Positions 1 through 9,253 of a DNA stretch of 64,000 nucleotides are shown piece by piece. This DNA is from Chitinophagaceae bacterium (GTDB taxonomy: Bacteria > Bacteroidota > Bacteroidia > Chitinophagales > Chitinophagaceae): NCBI GenBank assembly GCA_019752295.1, contig JAIEMK010000009.1:1-64000 (forward strand). The letters run 5' to 3'. The position numbers and the translations under genes were made by a program. Numbering within the stretch: the first letter of the stretch is position 1; the number at the start of each line of letters is the position of its first letter. Under the pieces are notes generated by a model. The model saw nothing but the letters and a program-made list of their open reading frames with translations. It was not told where the DNA came from and did no database searches.

Positions 1-1025
1 GAAAATTTGATGCAGTATATCTTGCCATTGGAGCACAGTTGATTCAAGAAGAAATATTTACACGCGATAACTCAGTTAATATTATCGATGCGTTTGCATT
101 CTTCAATGAAATTAAATCCAATACCTCGCCTTATATTCAGAAAAAAGTAGTGGTTTATGGAGGAGGAAAATTAGCCATGTACTTATCCCGGATCATCAAA
201 AGATTTGGATCGGAAGTTGCAGTTTATTTCCCCGGTGATAAAAAAATGATGCCTGCTTACGATTATGAAACTGAAGATGCACTAGCAGAAGGTGTGGACG
301 TACAATTGTATAGAAAGATTCATCAAATCGAAAACAAGAAAATTACTTTAGAGATTGTAAAAGTAGAGAAGGGCAAAGCAATTGGTACTGGCGAATTTGA
401 AATTGTGGATGCCGATATTTTGATCATGGCTAATCGGCAGGAAGCTGATACAAAATTCTTACAAAGCTTTTCCGACATTAAACTTAACACCGACGGAACC
501 ATCATCATTGATGGTCAGAGAATGACAGGCGAGGCTGGAATATTTGCCGGAGGCGATTTACTTCCTGGCGAAAATAGAAGTAGCACCATCGCAATTGGTC
601 ATGGTAAAAAAGCAGCCCGATCAATCAGTAGCTATTTAGAAAACGCTACCTACAGCAAACCCGATAAACACCCAACAGCAGGTTTTAGAAAACTGCACAT
701 GTGGTATAAAACTGATGCTCCGCAAAAAGAACAGGACAAGTTGGCTCCAGAAGAAGCGGTTAAATCTTTTGATGAAATCAATGCCGGTTTCGACGAATCC
801 CAAGCAAGGTTCGAAGCACAACGCTGCTTAAGCTGTGGTAACTGTTTTGAGTGCGATGGTTGCTTTGGTGCATGTCCTGAAGATGCCATTATAAAACTTG
901 GTAAGGGCAACCGCTATAAATTCAATTTAGATGCCTGCACAGGTTGCGCAGTATGCTATGAGCAATGCCCTTGTCATGCAATAGAAATGATTCCAGAACC
1001 CATAAATGCAACTACTAATGCCTAA
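1..1025 (+). CDS. FAD/NAD(P)-dependent oxidoreductase with C-terminal 4Fe-4S ferredoxin domain (5' partial)
   Basis: The reading frame is open from base 3, so the start lies outside the window. The visible part begins in the flavin-binding fold of the glutamate-synthase-small-subunit-like family (FDAVYLAIGAQ), continues with a second nucleotide-binding stretch (VVVYGGGKLAMYLSR) and an FAD-closing motif (GIFAGGDLLPGENRSSTIAIGHGKKAA). It ends in two cysteine clusters, CLSCGNCFECDGCFGACP and CTGCAVCYEQCPCHAIE, typical of a 2[4Fe-4S] ferredoxin module. It overlaps the start of the pyruvate:ferredoxin oxidoreductase gene by 8 bases, so the two are almost certainly co-translated. I infer that it passes electrons between NAD(P)H and the ferredoxin pool served by that enzyme; the electron direction and partner are not shown by sequence. 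Confidence 0.85.
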   Translation, partial: KFDAVYLAIGAQLIQEEIFTRDNSVNIIDAFAFFNEIKSNTSPYIQKKVVVYGGGKLAMYLSRIIKRFGSEVAVYFPGDKKMMPAYDYETEDALAEGVDVQLYRKIHQIENKKITLEIVKVEKGKAIGTGEFEIVDADILIMANRQEADTKFLQSFSDIKLNTDGTIIIDGQRMTGEAGIFAGGDLLPGENRSSTIAIGHGKKAARSISSYLENATYSKPDKHPTAGFRKLHMWYKTDAPQKEQDKLAPEEAVKSFDEINAGFDESQARFEAQRCLSCGNCFECDGCFGACPEDAIIKLGKGNRYKFNLDACTGCAVCYEQCPCHAIEMIPEPINATTNA

Positions 1026-4000
1026 TAAAAATATCATATCAACGATCGATGGAAATGAAGCTGCAGCATATGTAGCTTACAGGGTGAATGAGGTTTGTGC
1101 CATCTACCCTATTACGCCTTCCTCCACCATGGCGGAACTCGCTGATGAGTGGGCTTCGAAAGGCACTAAAAATATTTGGGGTGGAATACCGGATATTATG
1201 GAAATGCAAAGTGAAGCAGGTGCAGTAGGTACTGTTCATGGAGCGCTTCAAACCGGTTCTTTAACCACCACTTTTACTGCCTCTCAGGGTTTAATGTTGA
1301 TGCTCCCCAACATGTATAAAATTGCTGGAGAGCTTACTGCAACTGTATTTCACGTAGCAGCGCGTTCACTGGCAGCACAAGGACTATCCATCTTTGGAGA
1401 TCACCAGGATGTGATGGCAGCAAGAACTACAGGCTTTGCATTGTTGAGTTCGGCAAGCGTTCAGGAAGCACACGACTTTGCGTTGATTGCACAAAATGCA
1501 ACACTCAAATCTAGGATTCCATTTGTACACTTCTTTGACGGCTTCCGTACTTCACACGAAGTAAATAAGCTGGAACTTTTAACCGATGAGCAAATCAAAT
1601 CAATGATTCCTGATGATTTGGTAATTGCACACCGCAACAGAGGATTGAATCCTGAACATCCCTTTATCAGAGGTACTGCTCAAAACCCCGATGTGTATTT
1701 TCAGGGAAGAGAAACCGTAAACATTTTTTACGATAAACTCCCCAATATTGTAGAAGACTCCATGCGGGAATTTGAAAAAATGACCGGCAGAAAATATGAA
1801 CTATTTCAATACAGTGGCGCACCTGATGCCGAACGTGTGATTATTGTAATGGGGTCTGCAGGAGAAACCGTTTCTGAAACCATGCTGGCTTTAAACGCAG
1901 CGGGTGAAAAAACAGGTGTCATCCAAGTTCGTTTATACAGAACCTTCTCACTAAATCATTTGGTAAAAGCATTACCAGCTTCTGTAAAGTCAATTGCTAT
2001 TCTCGACAGAACCAAAGAATCCGGATCTGCAGGAGAACCAATGTATCAGGACGTTTTATCTACTTTGGTAGAAGCCTTACAACAAGGAAAAATTAAACAG
2101 CTTCCTAACTTAATAGGCGGTCGTTATGGACTTTCTTCTAAAGAGTTCACCCCAGCCATGGTAAAAGCTGTTTACGATGAATTGAAAAAAGATAAACCAT
2201 TAAACGGATTTACAATTGGTATCAACGATGATGTTACCCATCTAAGTTTGAAGTATGATGCATCATTTAAATTAGATGAATCAGAATGGAGACAAGGTTT
2301 ATTTTTTGGACTGGGATCTGATGGCACTGTTGGTGCAAATAAAAATACGATCAAAATTATTGGCGAAAATACAGACCTATACGGACAAGGTTATTTTGTA
2401 TATGATTCTAAAAAATCTGGTGCAAGAACCGTGTCACACTTGCGCTTCGGTCCTAAACCAATTCGCGCACCTTATCTGATTACCAAGGCCGATTTCATTG
2501 CATGTCACCAGTTTAATTTTACTGAAAAAGTAGAGATGCTGGAATTTGCAAGTGAAGGCGCTACATTCTTGTTGAACAGTCCTTATAGTAAAGACGAAGT
2601 TTGGGAAAAATTAACCGGACAGGTACAGAGAAGTATCATCGACAAAAAAATAAAATTCTATGTAATCGATGCAACAACAGTTGCAAGAGATACCGGCATG
2701 AATGGTCGTATCAACACCATTATGCAAACATGCTATTTTGCTTTATCCGGCGTTCTTCCAAGAGAAGCTGCTATTAAACAAATTAAAAAAGCGATCGAGA
2801 AAACCTATTTCAAAAAGGGTCAGAAAGTAATCGAACAAAACTTCGTAGCCGTAGATGCAACACTTGCAAATATGTTCGAAGTAAATTATCCAAAATCTGT
2901 ATCAGCAGCCGATCATACACTATTAACCGTATCAGATAAAGCGCCTGATTTTGTGAAGAACGTTACTGCCGTAATGATGGCCGATCATGGCGACTCATTA
3001 CCTGTAAGTATGATGCCAATTGATGGTACTTATCCGAGCGGAACCACACAGTGGGAAAAAAGAAATGTGAGCGACAGAGTAGCAGTTTGGGAACCGAATC
3101 TTTGTATTCAGTGCGGTAACTGTGCTTATGTTTGTCCGCATAGTGTAATCCGTGCTAAATTCTATCACAAAGACAATTTGAAAGGTGTTGGTGATGGTTT
3201 CAAACACGCACCGATTAACGCAAGAGGATTCCCTGAAACGCAATACACTTTGCAGGTTTATCTGGAAGATTGTACCGGATGTAATTTGTGTGTGGAAGTT
3301 TGTCCTGCACAAGATCCTGCTAATAGTTCGCACAAAGCAATCAATCTTGGAGACAAAGAGCCAAGATTGGAAATGGAGAAAAAGAATATTGAGACATTTG
3401 AAAATCTTACCTGGAACGATCGTTCTAAAATCGATTTTTCAACTGTACACGGAGCACAATTCCTTGAACCATTATTTGAGTTCTCAGGAGCATGTGCAGG
3501 TTGTGGAGAAACACCTTATCTCAAACTTTTATCGCAATTATTCGGTAACCGATTATTGGTGGCAAATGCCACAGGATGTTCTTCGATCTATGGAGGTAAT
3601 TTACCTACTACACCATGGACAGTAAACAAAGAAGGAAGAGGCCCGGCTTGGTCGAACTCGCTGTTCGAAGACAACGCAGAATTTGGTTTGGGAATGCGCA
3701 TTACTGCAGATAACCAATTGAATATTGCTAAAAAACTATTGCTGGAATTAAAGCCTGATTTAGGAGAAGGTTTTGTTGAAGAAATAATTGATGCCAAACA
3801 AATACATGAATCAGAGATTGTAAAACAACAGTTGAGGGTTCAATTATTGAAAGAAAAACTCGCGAGCATATCGTTGGATGCAGCCAAACATTTATTATCA
3901 GTTTGCGACCAATTAGTACGCAGAAGCGTATGGTTAGTAGGTGGCGATGGATGGGCATACGATATCGGATATGGTGGATTAGACCATGCACTGGCTAGTG

Positions 4001-4590
4001 GCAGAAATATCAAGATCCTAGTAATGGATACAGAAGTATATTCCAATACAGGAGGTCAATCGTCTAAGTCTACCCCAACAGCCGCAACAGCAAAATTTGC
4101 TGCGGGTGGTAAAACCGGTGGTAAAAAAGATATGGCTTTACAAGCAATGTCGTATGGTAATGTGTATGTTGCAAGAATTGCATTTGGTGCAAACCCACAA
4201 CAAACCTTACTGGCTTTGCGTGAAGCAGAAGCTTACGACGGACCGGCGCTGATACTTGCTTATAGCCACTGTATTGCTCACGGATATGATTTGAAATACG
4301 GATTGGATCAGCAGAACAAAGCAGTTGCAAGTGGTCACTGGCCGCTGCTCCGCTACAATCCGGTATTAAGATTAAAAAATCAAAATCCGTTTGTACTCGA
4401 TTCAGCAAGGCCTACGATCAGCCTGAGAGATTATGCTTATTTTGAATTAAGGTATAAAGTGTTAACAGTTACTAATCCTGCTGAAGCTGAAAGATTAATT
4501 GTTCATGCTCAGGATCTGGTGAATTTAAAATGGAAAACTTACGAAGAAATGGCTACCAAAAAAGCCAGCGACTTTGTTCCTATAGGATAA
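1018..4590 (+). CDS. nifJ: Pyruvate:ferredoxin (flavodoxin) oxidoreductase
   Basis: Oxidatively decarboxylates pyruvate with CoA to acetyl-CoA and reduces ferredoxin or flavodoxin in the cytoplasm. The 1190-residue chain has the full single-polypeptide architecture. It starts with the pyruvate-binding domain (GNEAAAYVAYRVNE, YPITPSSTMAELADEW), then the transketolase-like and gamma domains. A two-cluster ferredoxin insert follows near residues 695-765 (CIQCGNCAYVCPHS and CTGCNLCVEVCPAQ). The C-terminal TPP domain carries GACAGCGE, NATGCSSIYGG, GGDGWAYDIGYGG and MDTEVYSNTGGQSSKSTP. I chose the ATG at 1018 over 1006 because alignment-type conservation starts at MPNKN; either overlaps the upstream oxidoreductase. 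It is an oxygen-sensitive enzyme class, so it suggests facultative or microaerobic metabolism. Confidence 0.97.
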   Translation: MPNKNIISTIDGNEAAAYVAYRVNEVCAIYPITPSSTMAELADEWASKGTKNIWGGIPDIMEMQSEAGAVGTVHGALQTGSLTTTFTASQGLMLMLPNMYKIAGELTATVFHVAARSLAAQGLSIFGDHQDVMAARTTGFALLSSASVQEAHDFALIAQNATLKSRIPFVHFFDGFRTSHEVNKLELLTDEQIKSMIPDDLVIAHRNRGLNPEHPFIRGTAQNPDVYFQGRETVNIFYDKLPNIVEDSMREFEKMTGRKYELFQYSGAPDAERVIIVMGSAGETVSETMLALNAAGEKTGVIQVRLYRTFSLNHLVKALPASVKSIAILDRTKESGSAGEPMYQDVLSTLVEALQQGKIKQLPNLIGGRYGLSSKEFTPAMVKAVYDELKKDKPLNGFTIGINDDVTHLSLKYDASFKLDESEWRQGLFFGLGSDGTVGANKNTIKIIGENTDLYGQGYFVYDSKKSGARTVSHLRFGPKPIRAPYLITKADFIACHQFNFTEKVEMLEFASEGATFLLNSPYSKDEVWEKLTGQVQRSIIDKKIKFYVIDATTVARDTGMNGRINTIMQTCYFALSGVLPREAAIKQIKKAIEKTYFKKGQKVIEQNFVAVDATLANMFEVNYPKSVSAADHTLLTVSDKAPDFVKNVTAVMMADHGDSLPVSMMPIDGTYPSGTTQWEKRNVSDRVAVWEPNLCIQCGNCAYVCPHSVIRAKFYHKDNLKGVGDGFKHAPINARGFPETQYTLQVYLEDCTGCNLCVEVCPAQDPANSSHKAINLGDKEPRLEMEKKNIETFENLTWNDRSKIDFSTVHGAQFLEPLFEFSGACAGCGETPYLKLLSQLFGNRLLVANATGCSSIYGGNLPTTPWTVNKEGRGPAWSNSLFEDNAEFGLGMRITADNQLNIAKKLLLELKPDLGEGFVEEIIDAKQIHESEIVKQQLRVQLLKEKLASISLDAAKHLLSVCDQLVRRSVWLVGGDGWAYDIGYGGLDHALASGRNIKILVMDTEVYSNTGGQSSKSTPTAATAKFAAGGKTGGKKDMALQAMSYGNVYVARIAFGANPQQTLLALREAEAYDGPALILAYSHCIAHGYDLKYGLDQQNKAVASGHWPLLRYNPVLRLKNQNPFVLDSARPTISLRDYAYFELRYKVLTVTNPAEAERLIVHAQDLVNLKWKTYEEMATKKASDFVPIG

Positions 4591-4609
4591 ATAAATGCTA
4601 TATGAAAAT

Positions 4610-4639
4610 AAATGCCGGCTCCTAAAAAAGCTGGCATTT
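4610..4639 (+). terminator. Hairpin downstream of nifJ
   Basis: AAATGCCGGCT at 4610-4620 pairs with AGCTGGCATTT at 4629-4639 with one G-T wobble, around an A-rich 8-nt loop. It lies 20 bases after the nifJ stop. There is no long T run behind it, so it may be a weak terminator or a 3'-end stabilising hairpin. Confidence 0.55.
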
Positions 4640-4753
4640 CCATTTGTTATCATTCAATTATAATATGTAATCAAATTATTAAGTTATAGTTTGGGCAGGT
4701 TATGAATTTGAAAGTACATCATGGGAGTCTTATCTTCGGCACAATTTTAAAAA

Positions 4754-6784
4754 ATGAAAACAGTTTATAGCTTAGTCATTCTATTTAGCTTTTGGTATTC
4801 TGAAGTAAACGGTCAAACAGTAACAGATACTACCTTAAATGAAGTAATCGTTACTGCAACGAGACAAAATTCAAGTCCAAACAATTTACCATACTCATTA
4901 AATAGAATCACCATAACTGATATACGCAATTACTCTTTTAGAACCACACCAGAGGCTTTATCAGGATCAATTGGCATATATGTTCAAAAAACAAATCATG
5001 GAGGCGGTTCGCCATTCATTAGAGCTCTAACAGGAAATCAAAATCTGCTTTTAATTGATGGAATCAGGATGAATAATAGTACGTACCGATATGGACCGAA
5101 CCAGTATATGAATACGATCGATCTATTTTCAATTTCTAGTATCGAAGTGGTACGTGGCTCCGGATCTGTTCAATATGGATCAGATGCAATGGGGGGTGTG
5201 ATACAAGTACTTTCAAAATCAGGTAATTTTTCTCAAAAGCCAAAATGGGGTTTGGGATTAATTGGGAAAATAGTCTCCGCTGATATGGAGTATTCAGGTA
5301 GTGCCGATGTAAGTTACCAATCAAATAAATTCAATTTTATTGCAGGCATTACAACCCGGAAATTTGGCGATTTGTTAGGTGGAGATTCCACTGGAATACA
5401 AACTCCATCTGGGTATAAAGAACAAGCCTATAATCTCAAAGCTAATTGGCAATTAAACAAAAAAACACTTGTCACGTTGGCTAGTCAACAAACAGTTCAA
5501 AAAGATATACCACTATTTCACAAGGTTAAATTAGAAAATTATAAGTACTATAATTTTTCACCTCAAAAATATAATATTAATTATGCACGTTTAGAAATCA
5601 ATAACGGTTCTAAACTGTTGAATAAAGTAATTACTACTGTATCTTATCAATCCACTAATGAACAGAGAAATTATTTAAAAAATGGGAATAGCAATAGATT
5701 TGAGGAAATTGATCGTGTTAAAACAATTGGTGTAACCACTGAAATTGATTCAAAATTGAATCGTAATTGGTCTGCAATTTCTGGTATTGAATGGTATCAT
5801 GACCAAGTAAATAGTAGTAAGGAACAAATAAACATTTTTACGGAACAAAGATTAAAGATGCGTGGCTTGTACCCAGACAATGCCAAAAGTTCCAATTTTT
5901 CAATTTATAGTTTGCATCAGTTTTTATTCGGAAAATTTCAATTAAATACTGGACTTCGCTATAATAGTTTTGCGCTAAGAATGCAAGATACTGCGGCAGG
6001 TGTAAATCAATTAGGGCAAGTTATCATTCGCCCCTCTTCCTTTGTTGGGAATATAGCACTACTCTATCATTTAATTCCCAATCATAGTATTTATGCTTCC
6101 TTTAATACAGGATATCGTGCACCAAATGTTGACGATATGGGTAGTTTAGGATTGGTAGACTTCCGATATGAAATTCCAGCTTATGGATTAAAACCTGAAA
6201 AGACTTACAATTCCGAAATTGGATATAAAATAGAAGGAAAAAAAATCAGAACATCAATTGCATTATTCTATATGCACTTGAAAGACCTAGTAAATCGAGT
6301 ACAAATACCCGGTCAACAAATTGCGGGATATAATGTTTATGTCAAAGAAAATAATCAAGAGTCCTATATAAGAGGGTCCGAAATGGAACTGGCTTATAAA
6401 CTATCCAATCAATTGGAATTTATTTCTGGATGTAGTTACACATTTGGACAAAATATCACAAAAAATGAACCCATGAGAAGGGTTCCTCCATTTAATGGTA
6501 GAATACTTTTAAAGTACAGTAAACAATTTTGGAATATTTATCTCGAGGATCAATTTGCAGGTAAACAAACCCGATTAGCACAAGGAGATAAGGATGACAA
6601 CCGTATTCCAGTTGGTGGTACGCCGGGATGGAATGTAATCAATCTCTATAGTAGTATTCAAGTAAAATCTATGCAAATACAGATAGGTTTGGGGAACTTA
6701 TTGAATGCCGACTATAGAATGCATGGCTCAGGAATTAACTCAATAGGTCGAAACTTTAATTGTAGTATCTATTACAAATTATAA
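4754..6784 (+). CDS. TonB-dependent outer membrane receptor
   Basis: Energy-dependent outer-membrane uptake channel of 676 residues, near the BtuB/haem/siderophore receptor size class. Residues 1-20 form a signal peptide ending at VNG-Q. A TonB-box-like NEVIVTATR follows at about residue 28. The plug domain includes GGGSPFIRALTGNQNLLLIDGIRMNN and IEVVRGSGSVQYGSDAMGGVIQV. The rest alternates aromatic-rich beta strands, with the receptor signature FNTGYRAPNVDDM and a C-terminal strand ending NFNCSIYYKL. It has no carboxypeptidase-like N-terminal domain and no SusD partner, so it is not a classical SusC. The substrate cannot be read from sequence; no cobalamin riboswitch is evident in the 163-base leader. 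It is convergent with the next gene, 11 bases apart. Confidence 0.93.
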   Translation: MKTVYSLVILFSFWYSEVNGQTVTDTTLNEVIVTATRQNSSPNNLPYSLNRITITDIRNYSFRTTPEALSGSIGIYVQKTNHGGGSPFIRALTGNQNLLLIDGIRMNNSTYRYGPNQYMNTIDLFSISSIEVVRGSGSVQYGSDAMGGVIQVLSKSGNFSQKPKWGLGLIGKIVSADMEYSGSADVSYQSNKFNFIAGITTRKFGDLLGGDSTGIQTPSGYKEQAYNLKANWQLNKKTLVTLASQQTVQKDIPLFHKVKLENYKYYNFSPQKYNINYARLEINNGSKLLNKVITTVSYQSTNEQRNYLKNGNSNRFEEIDRVKTIGVTTEIDSKLNRNWSAISGIEWYHDQVNSSKEQINIFTEQRLKMRGLYPDNAKSSNFSIYSLHQFLFGKFQLNTGLRYNSFALRMQDTAAGVNQLGQVIIRPSSFVGNIALLYHLIPNHSIYASFNTGYRAPNVDDMGSLGLVDFRYEIPAYGLKPEKTYNSEIGYKIEGKKIRTSIALFYMHLKDLVNRVQIPGQQIAGYNVYVKENNQESYIRGSEMELAYKLSNQLEFISGCSYTFGQNITKNEPMRRVPPFNGRILLKYSKQFWNIYLEDQFAGKQTRLAQGDKDDNRIPVGGTPGWNVINLYSSIQVKSMQIQIGLGNLLNADYRMHGSGINSIGRNFNCSIYYKL

Positions 6785-6795
6785 TAAAAAAATAA

Positions 6796-7827
6796 TTAGG
6801 TCGCAATTAATTGTAATTTTTCTAGCAAAACCATTTGGTTGCCAGCTCTCACAAAATTTTGTTTTGTGTATTTAGCTCCATAATAAATATCATTATTAAG
6901 ATAATCAGTAAGGAATCTTAATGCCTGCATATAAATCATAAATTCACCAGCATAAGGTAAAGCATCCTTTTCAACATCGGTTAACTCAGTACCCATTTCG
7001 CTGCAATAACCGTCTATGATGGCTTGATAAAATTCCGGACGAATATTGATCTTACTAAAATCATTTTCTTCCTCACTAACCGGACACAAATAGGTTCGCA
7101 TCATATCCCCCAAATCGCTGATAAAATATCCCGGCATTAAAGTATCTAAATCAATCACACAAATTCCCCGATTAAAACCATTAAACAAAATATTACTAAT
7201 TTTAGTATCGTGGTGTGTTACCCGCAATTTAAATGCTGGATTGGTAAGAATTGATTGATACCTAACAACGATATATTTCTTTTCTATTAGTTGCGCAATA
7301 ATTTGTACTGATTCTTTGATTCTTTGCTTATCCCCTTTTTCTAATGCATCTTCAAATTGCTGATACCTTAATGAAAGGTTATGAAAATCTGGCAAAGTAA
7401 ATTGCAATATAGAAGCATCAAAACCACTTAATAATCTAGTGAATGCTCCGAATTGTTTGGCAGCTTCAAAAGCCTCTGCTGCACTATTTACAACAGTTTT
7501 AGCGTGTGAGTCGGCTACATAGGGAAACATTCTGAAGTATTTATTTTCGGAAAACACCATCGATCTATCCATTTTTGTTTTTACCGGCCTTACAAAAAAA
7601 TAGTCAGGATAATGCAGTGCCAGATATGCACCAACCTCCTCTATATTCCATGCAATATCTTCAGGCTTTTTGAAAACTTCCTGATTAACCTCTTGTAAAA
7701 TAAACATCGCATCAATCGTTTTTATTTTCCAGGTATGATTGATTAACCCAGTACCAAATGGAATGATTTCTACTTCTTTTTGATCCAACCCATAAGCATC
7801 AAAAACAATGTCGGGAATATTTGCCAT
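6796..7827 (-). CDS. Aminoglycoside phosphotransferase (APH)-fold small-molecule kinase
   Basis: A 343-residue kinase of the APH/choline-kinase fold. The N-terminal lobe has an ATP-loop-like stretch (IIPFGTGLINHTWKI). The catalytic loop is HHDTKISNILFN at about residues 204-215, and the metal-binding motif is VIDLDTLMPG followed by DLGDMMRTY. Related proteins in this fold phosphorylate sugars such as N-acetylhexosamines at C1, choline, or homoserine. The Bacteroidota group with this motif set is often named mucin-desulfatase-like or NahK-like, but the actual substrate is unknown here. The gene stands alone, convergent with the TonB receptor and downstream of the minus-strand kinase/regulator pair with an 82-base gap. 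Confidence 0.8.
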   Translation of the reverse strand: MANIPDIVFDAYGLDQKEVEIIPFGTGLINHTWKIKTIDAMFILQEVNQEVFKKPEDIAWNIEEVGAYLALHYPDYFFVRPVKTKMDRSMVFSENKYFRMFPYVADSHAKTVVNSAAEAFEAAKQFGAFTRLLSGFDASILQFTLPDFHNLSLRYQQFEDALEKGDKQRIKESVQIIAQLIEKKYIVVRYQSILTNPAFKLRVTHHDTKISNILFNGFNRGICVIDLDTLMPGYFISDLGDMMRTYLCPVSEEENDFSKINIRPEFYQAIIDGYCSEMGTELTDVEKDALPYAGEFMIYMQALRFLTDYLNNDIYYGAKYTKQNFVRAGNQMVLLEKLQLIAT

Positions 7828-7909
7828 ACTGCTCTAGGATTAATAAGCATCATTTAATTTATTGACCACGCTACTATCTAAATTCAAATCGCAATGTATT
7901 TACACAATA

Positions 7910-9253
7910 TTAGAATTGCAAAATAAAAGCAGTACCCTTTTCCGGAATGGATTGCACCGTAATATTTCCCTTGTGTAACATCATAATCTGTTTGCACAAA
8001 CTCAATCCGATACCACTGCCATTTTTCTTGGTGCTGAAAAAAGGGATAAATATATTGTTCATAAGTTCTTCATTCATTCCACAGCCATTATCCGAAATTT
8101 TAATCTGCACCCGCTTATTCAATAACTCCATTGCTGTTAAGGTAATTCTTGGTAAACTAATATCCTTCACTGCATCAATAGCATTCACAATCAGGTTAAT
8201 CAATACCTGTTCAATCAGGCTGGCATCTGCATCCAAGCAAAGTTCCGGATCTTTCAAAATAATTTCTATCTCTATATTTTTCTGTTCGAGCGTTGGCTGC
8301 ATCAAATGATACATACTTTCAAAAAGATCTCTAACATATATTTTTTTAAGATTAGGGTTGGTTATTTTGTTCAGATTTCTATATACTTCTGCAAACTTGA
8401 GCAGGCCCTCACTCCTTCTTTTAATAGTTGCAATTCCCAGTTCAAGGTCTTCTACTACCCCATTACTATTATCCAAAAAAGGAGTTGAATCCTCTAATCT
8501 GTTTTTTAAGGTATCGGCTAATGAAGAAATGGGAGCAACCGAATTCATAATCTCGTGCGTCATTACACTCAAAAGTTTTTGCCAGGCTTTCGACTCTGTT
8601 TCATCCAGCGCTTCATTGATATTCTGGAAAGCAATCAGATTGTACAGCTTACCCTCTGTTTGAAATGCGGTGGCCGATAATAAAATTTTAAATGAATTCT
8701 TCTCCAGATGCACAGTAGCAATATGACTGGTGCCGGCTTGCAAATCAATCACTGACCGGTATAATGATGCATCTCTTTTTTCCAAAGAGTGGATGGTTCT
8801 GAGATAAGGAACTAAGAGCATTTTCTTTAACGACTCGTTCATCCAAACCACTTCTCCGCTACTTTGTTCGTACGACAAAATACCTGTCTCTACTAACTCT
8901 AATATTTTCTGTAAATATTGGTATTGTGTTTCTTTCTCTCTTGAAATTATTTTGAATGTGGCATTAATTTCGTTGAACCCTTTTCTGAGCGGCTTTAATT
9001 CATCGGGTGCCTGTTTTACATTGAAATTTCTTGAAAAATCGCGGTATTGTATCGACTCAACAAACTGCGCTACTTCTTCCTGCGCCTGAATATGGTATTG
9101 ATAAAGGTTATACACCTGAAACACAATTACCGGAATACAAACAGCCCCATAGATATACCATGCATGCACCAATAAAAACGCAGCTATCGTTAATACAGCA
9201 AACAATAGCATTATTCTGATGAGAATATCCCAATGAAATTTCTTAGATATCAT
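7910..9253 (-). CDS. NtrY-like sensor histidine kinase
   Basis: Membrane histidine kinase of 447 residues. Two close hydrophobic segments (about residues 10-28 and 32-50) leave almost no periplasmic sensor, so it probably senses at the membrane or inside the cell. A HAMP/PAS-like region follows. The dimerisation H-box VMTHEIMNSVAPISSL places the phospho-accepting His at residue 233. The ATP-binding domain has N (LIVNAIDAV), G1 (KISDNGCGM), F (FIPFFSTK) and G2 (GSGIGLSLCKQIM) boxes. Its start overlaps the end of the response-regulator gene by 11 bases, so the two are translated together as a matched two-component pair. The target is probably the divergent efflux operon. Confidence 0.93.
   Translation of the reverse strand: MISKKFHWDILIRIMLLFAVLTIAAFLLVHAWYIYGAVCIPVIVFQVYNLYQYHIQAQEEVAQFVESIQYRDFSRNFNVKQAPDELKPLRKGFNEINATFKIISREKETQYQYLQKILELVETGILSYEQSSGEVVWMNESLKKMLLVPYLRTIHSLEKRDASLYRSVIDLQAGTSHIATVHLEKNSFKILLSATAFQTEGKLYNLIAFQNINEALDETESKAWQKLLSVMTHEIMNSVAPISSLADTLKNRLEDSTPFLDNSNGVVEDLELGIATIKRRSEGLLKFAEVYRNLNKITNPNLKKIYVRDLFESMYHLMQPTLEQKNIEIEIILKDPELCLDADASLIEQVLINLIVNAIDAVKDISLPRITLTAMELLNKRVQIKISDNGCGMNEELMNNIFIPFFSTKKNGSGIGLSLCKQIMMLHKGNITVQSIPEKGTAFILQF

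Noticed and set aside
3185..3625. 146-residue plus-strand frame inside nifJ
   Set aside because: Shadow of nifJ in another frame; no domain or composition of its own.
4640..4753. Cobalamin riboswitch before the TonB receptor
   Set aside because: The leader is short and AT-rich and lacks the B12-box; only a poor promoter-like TATAGTTTG is seen.
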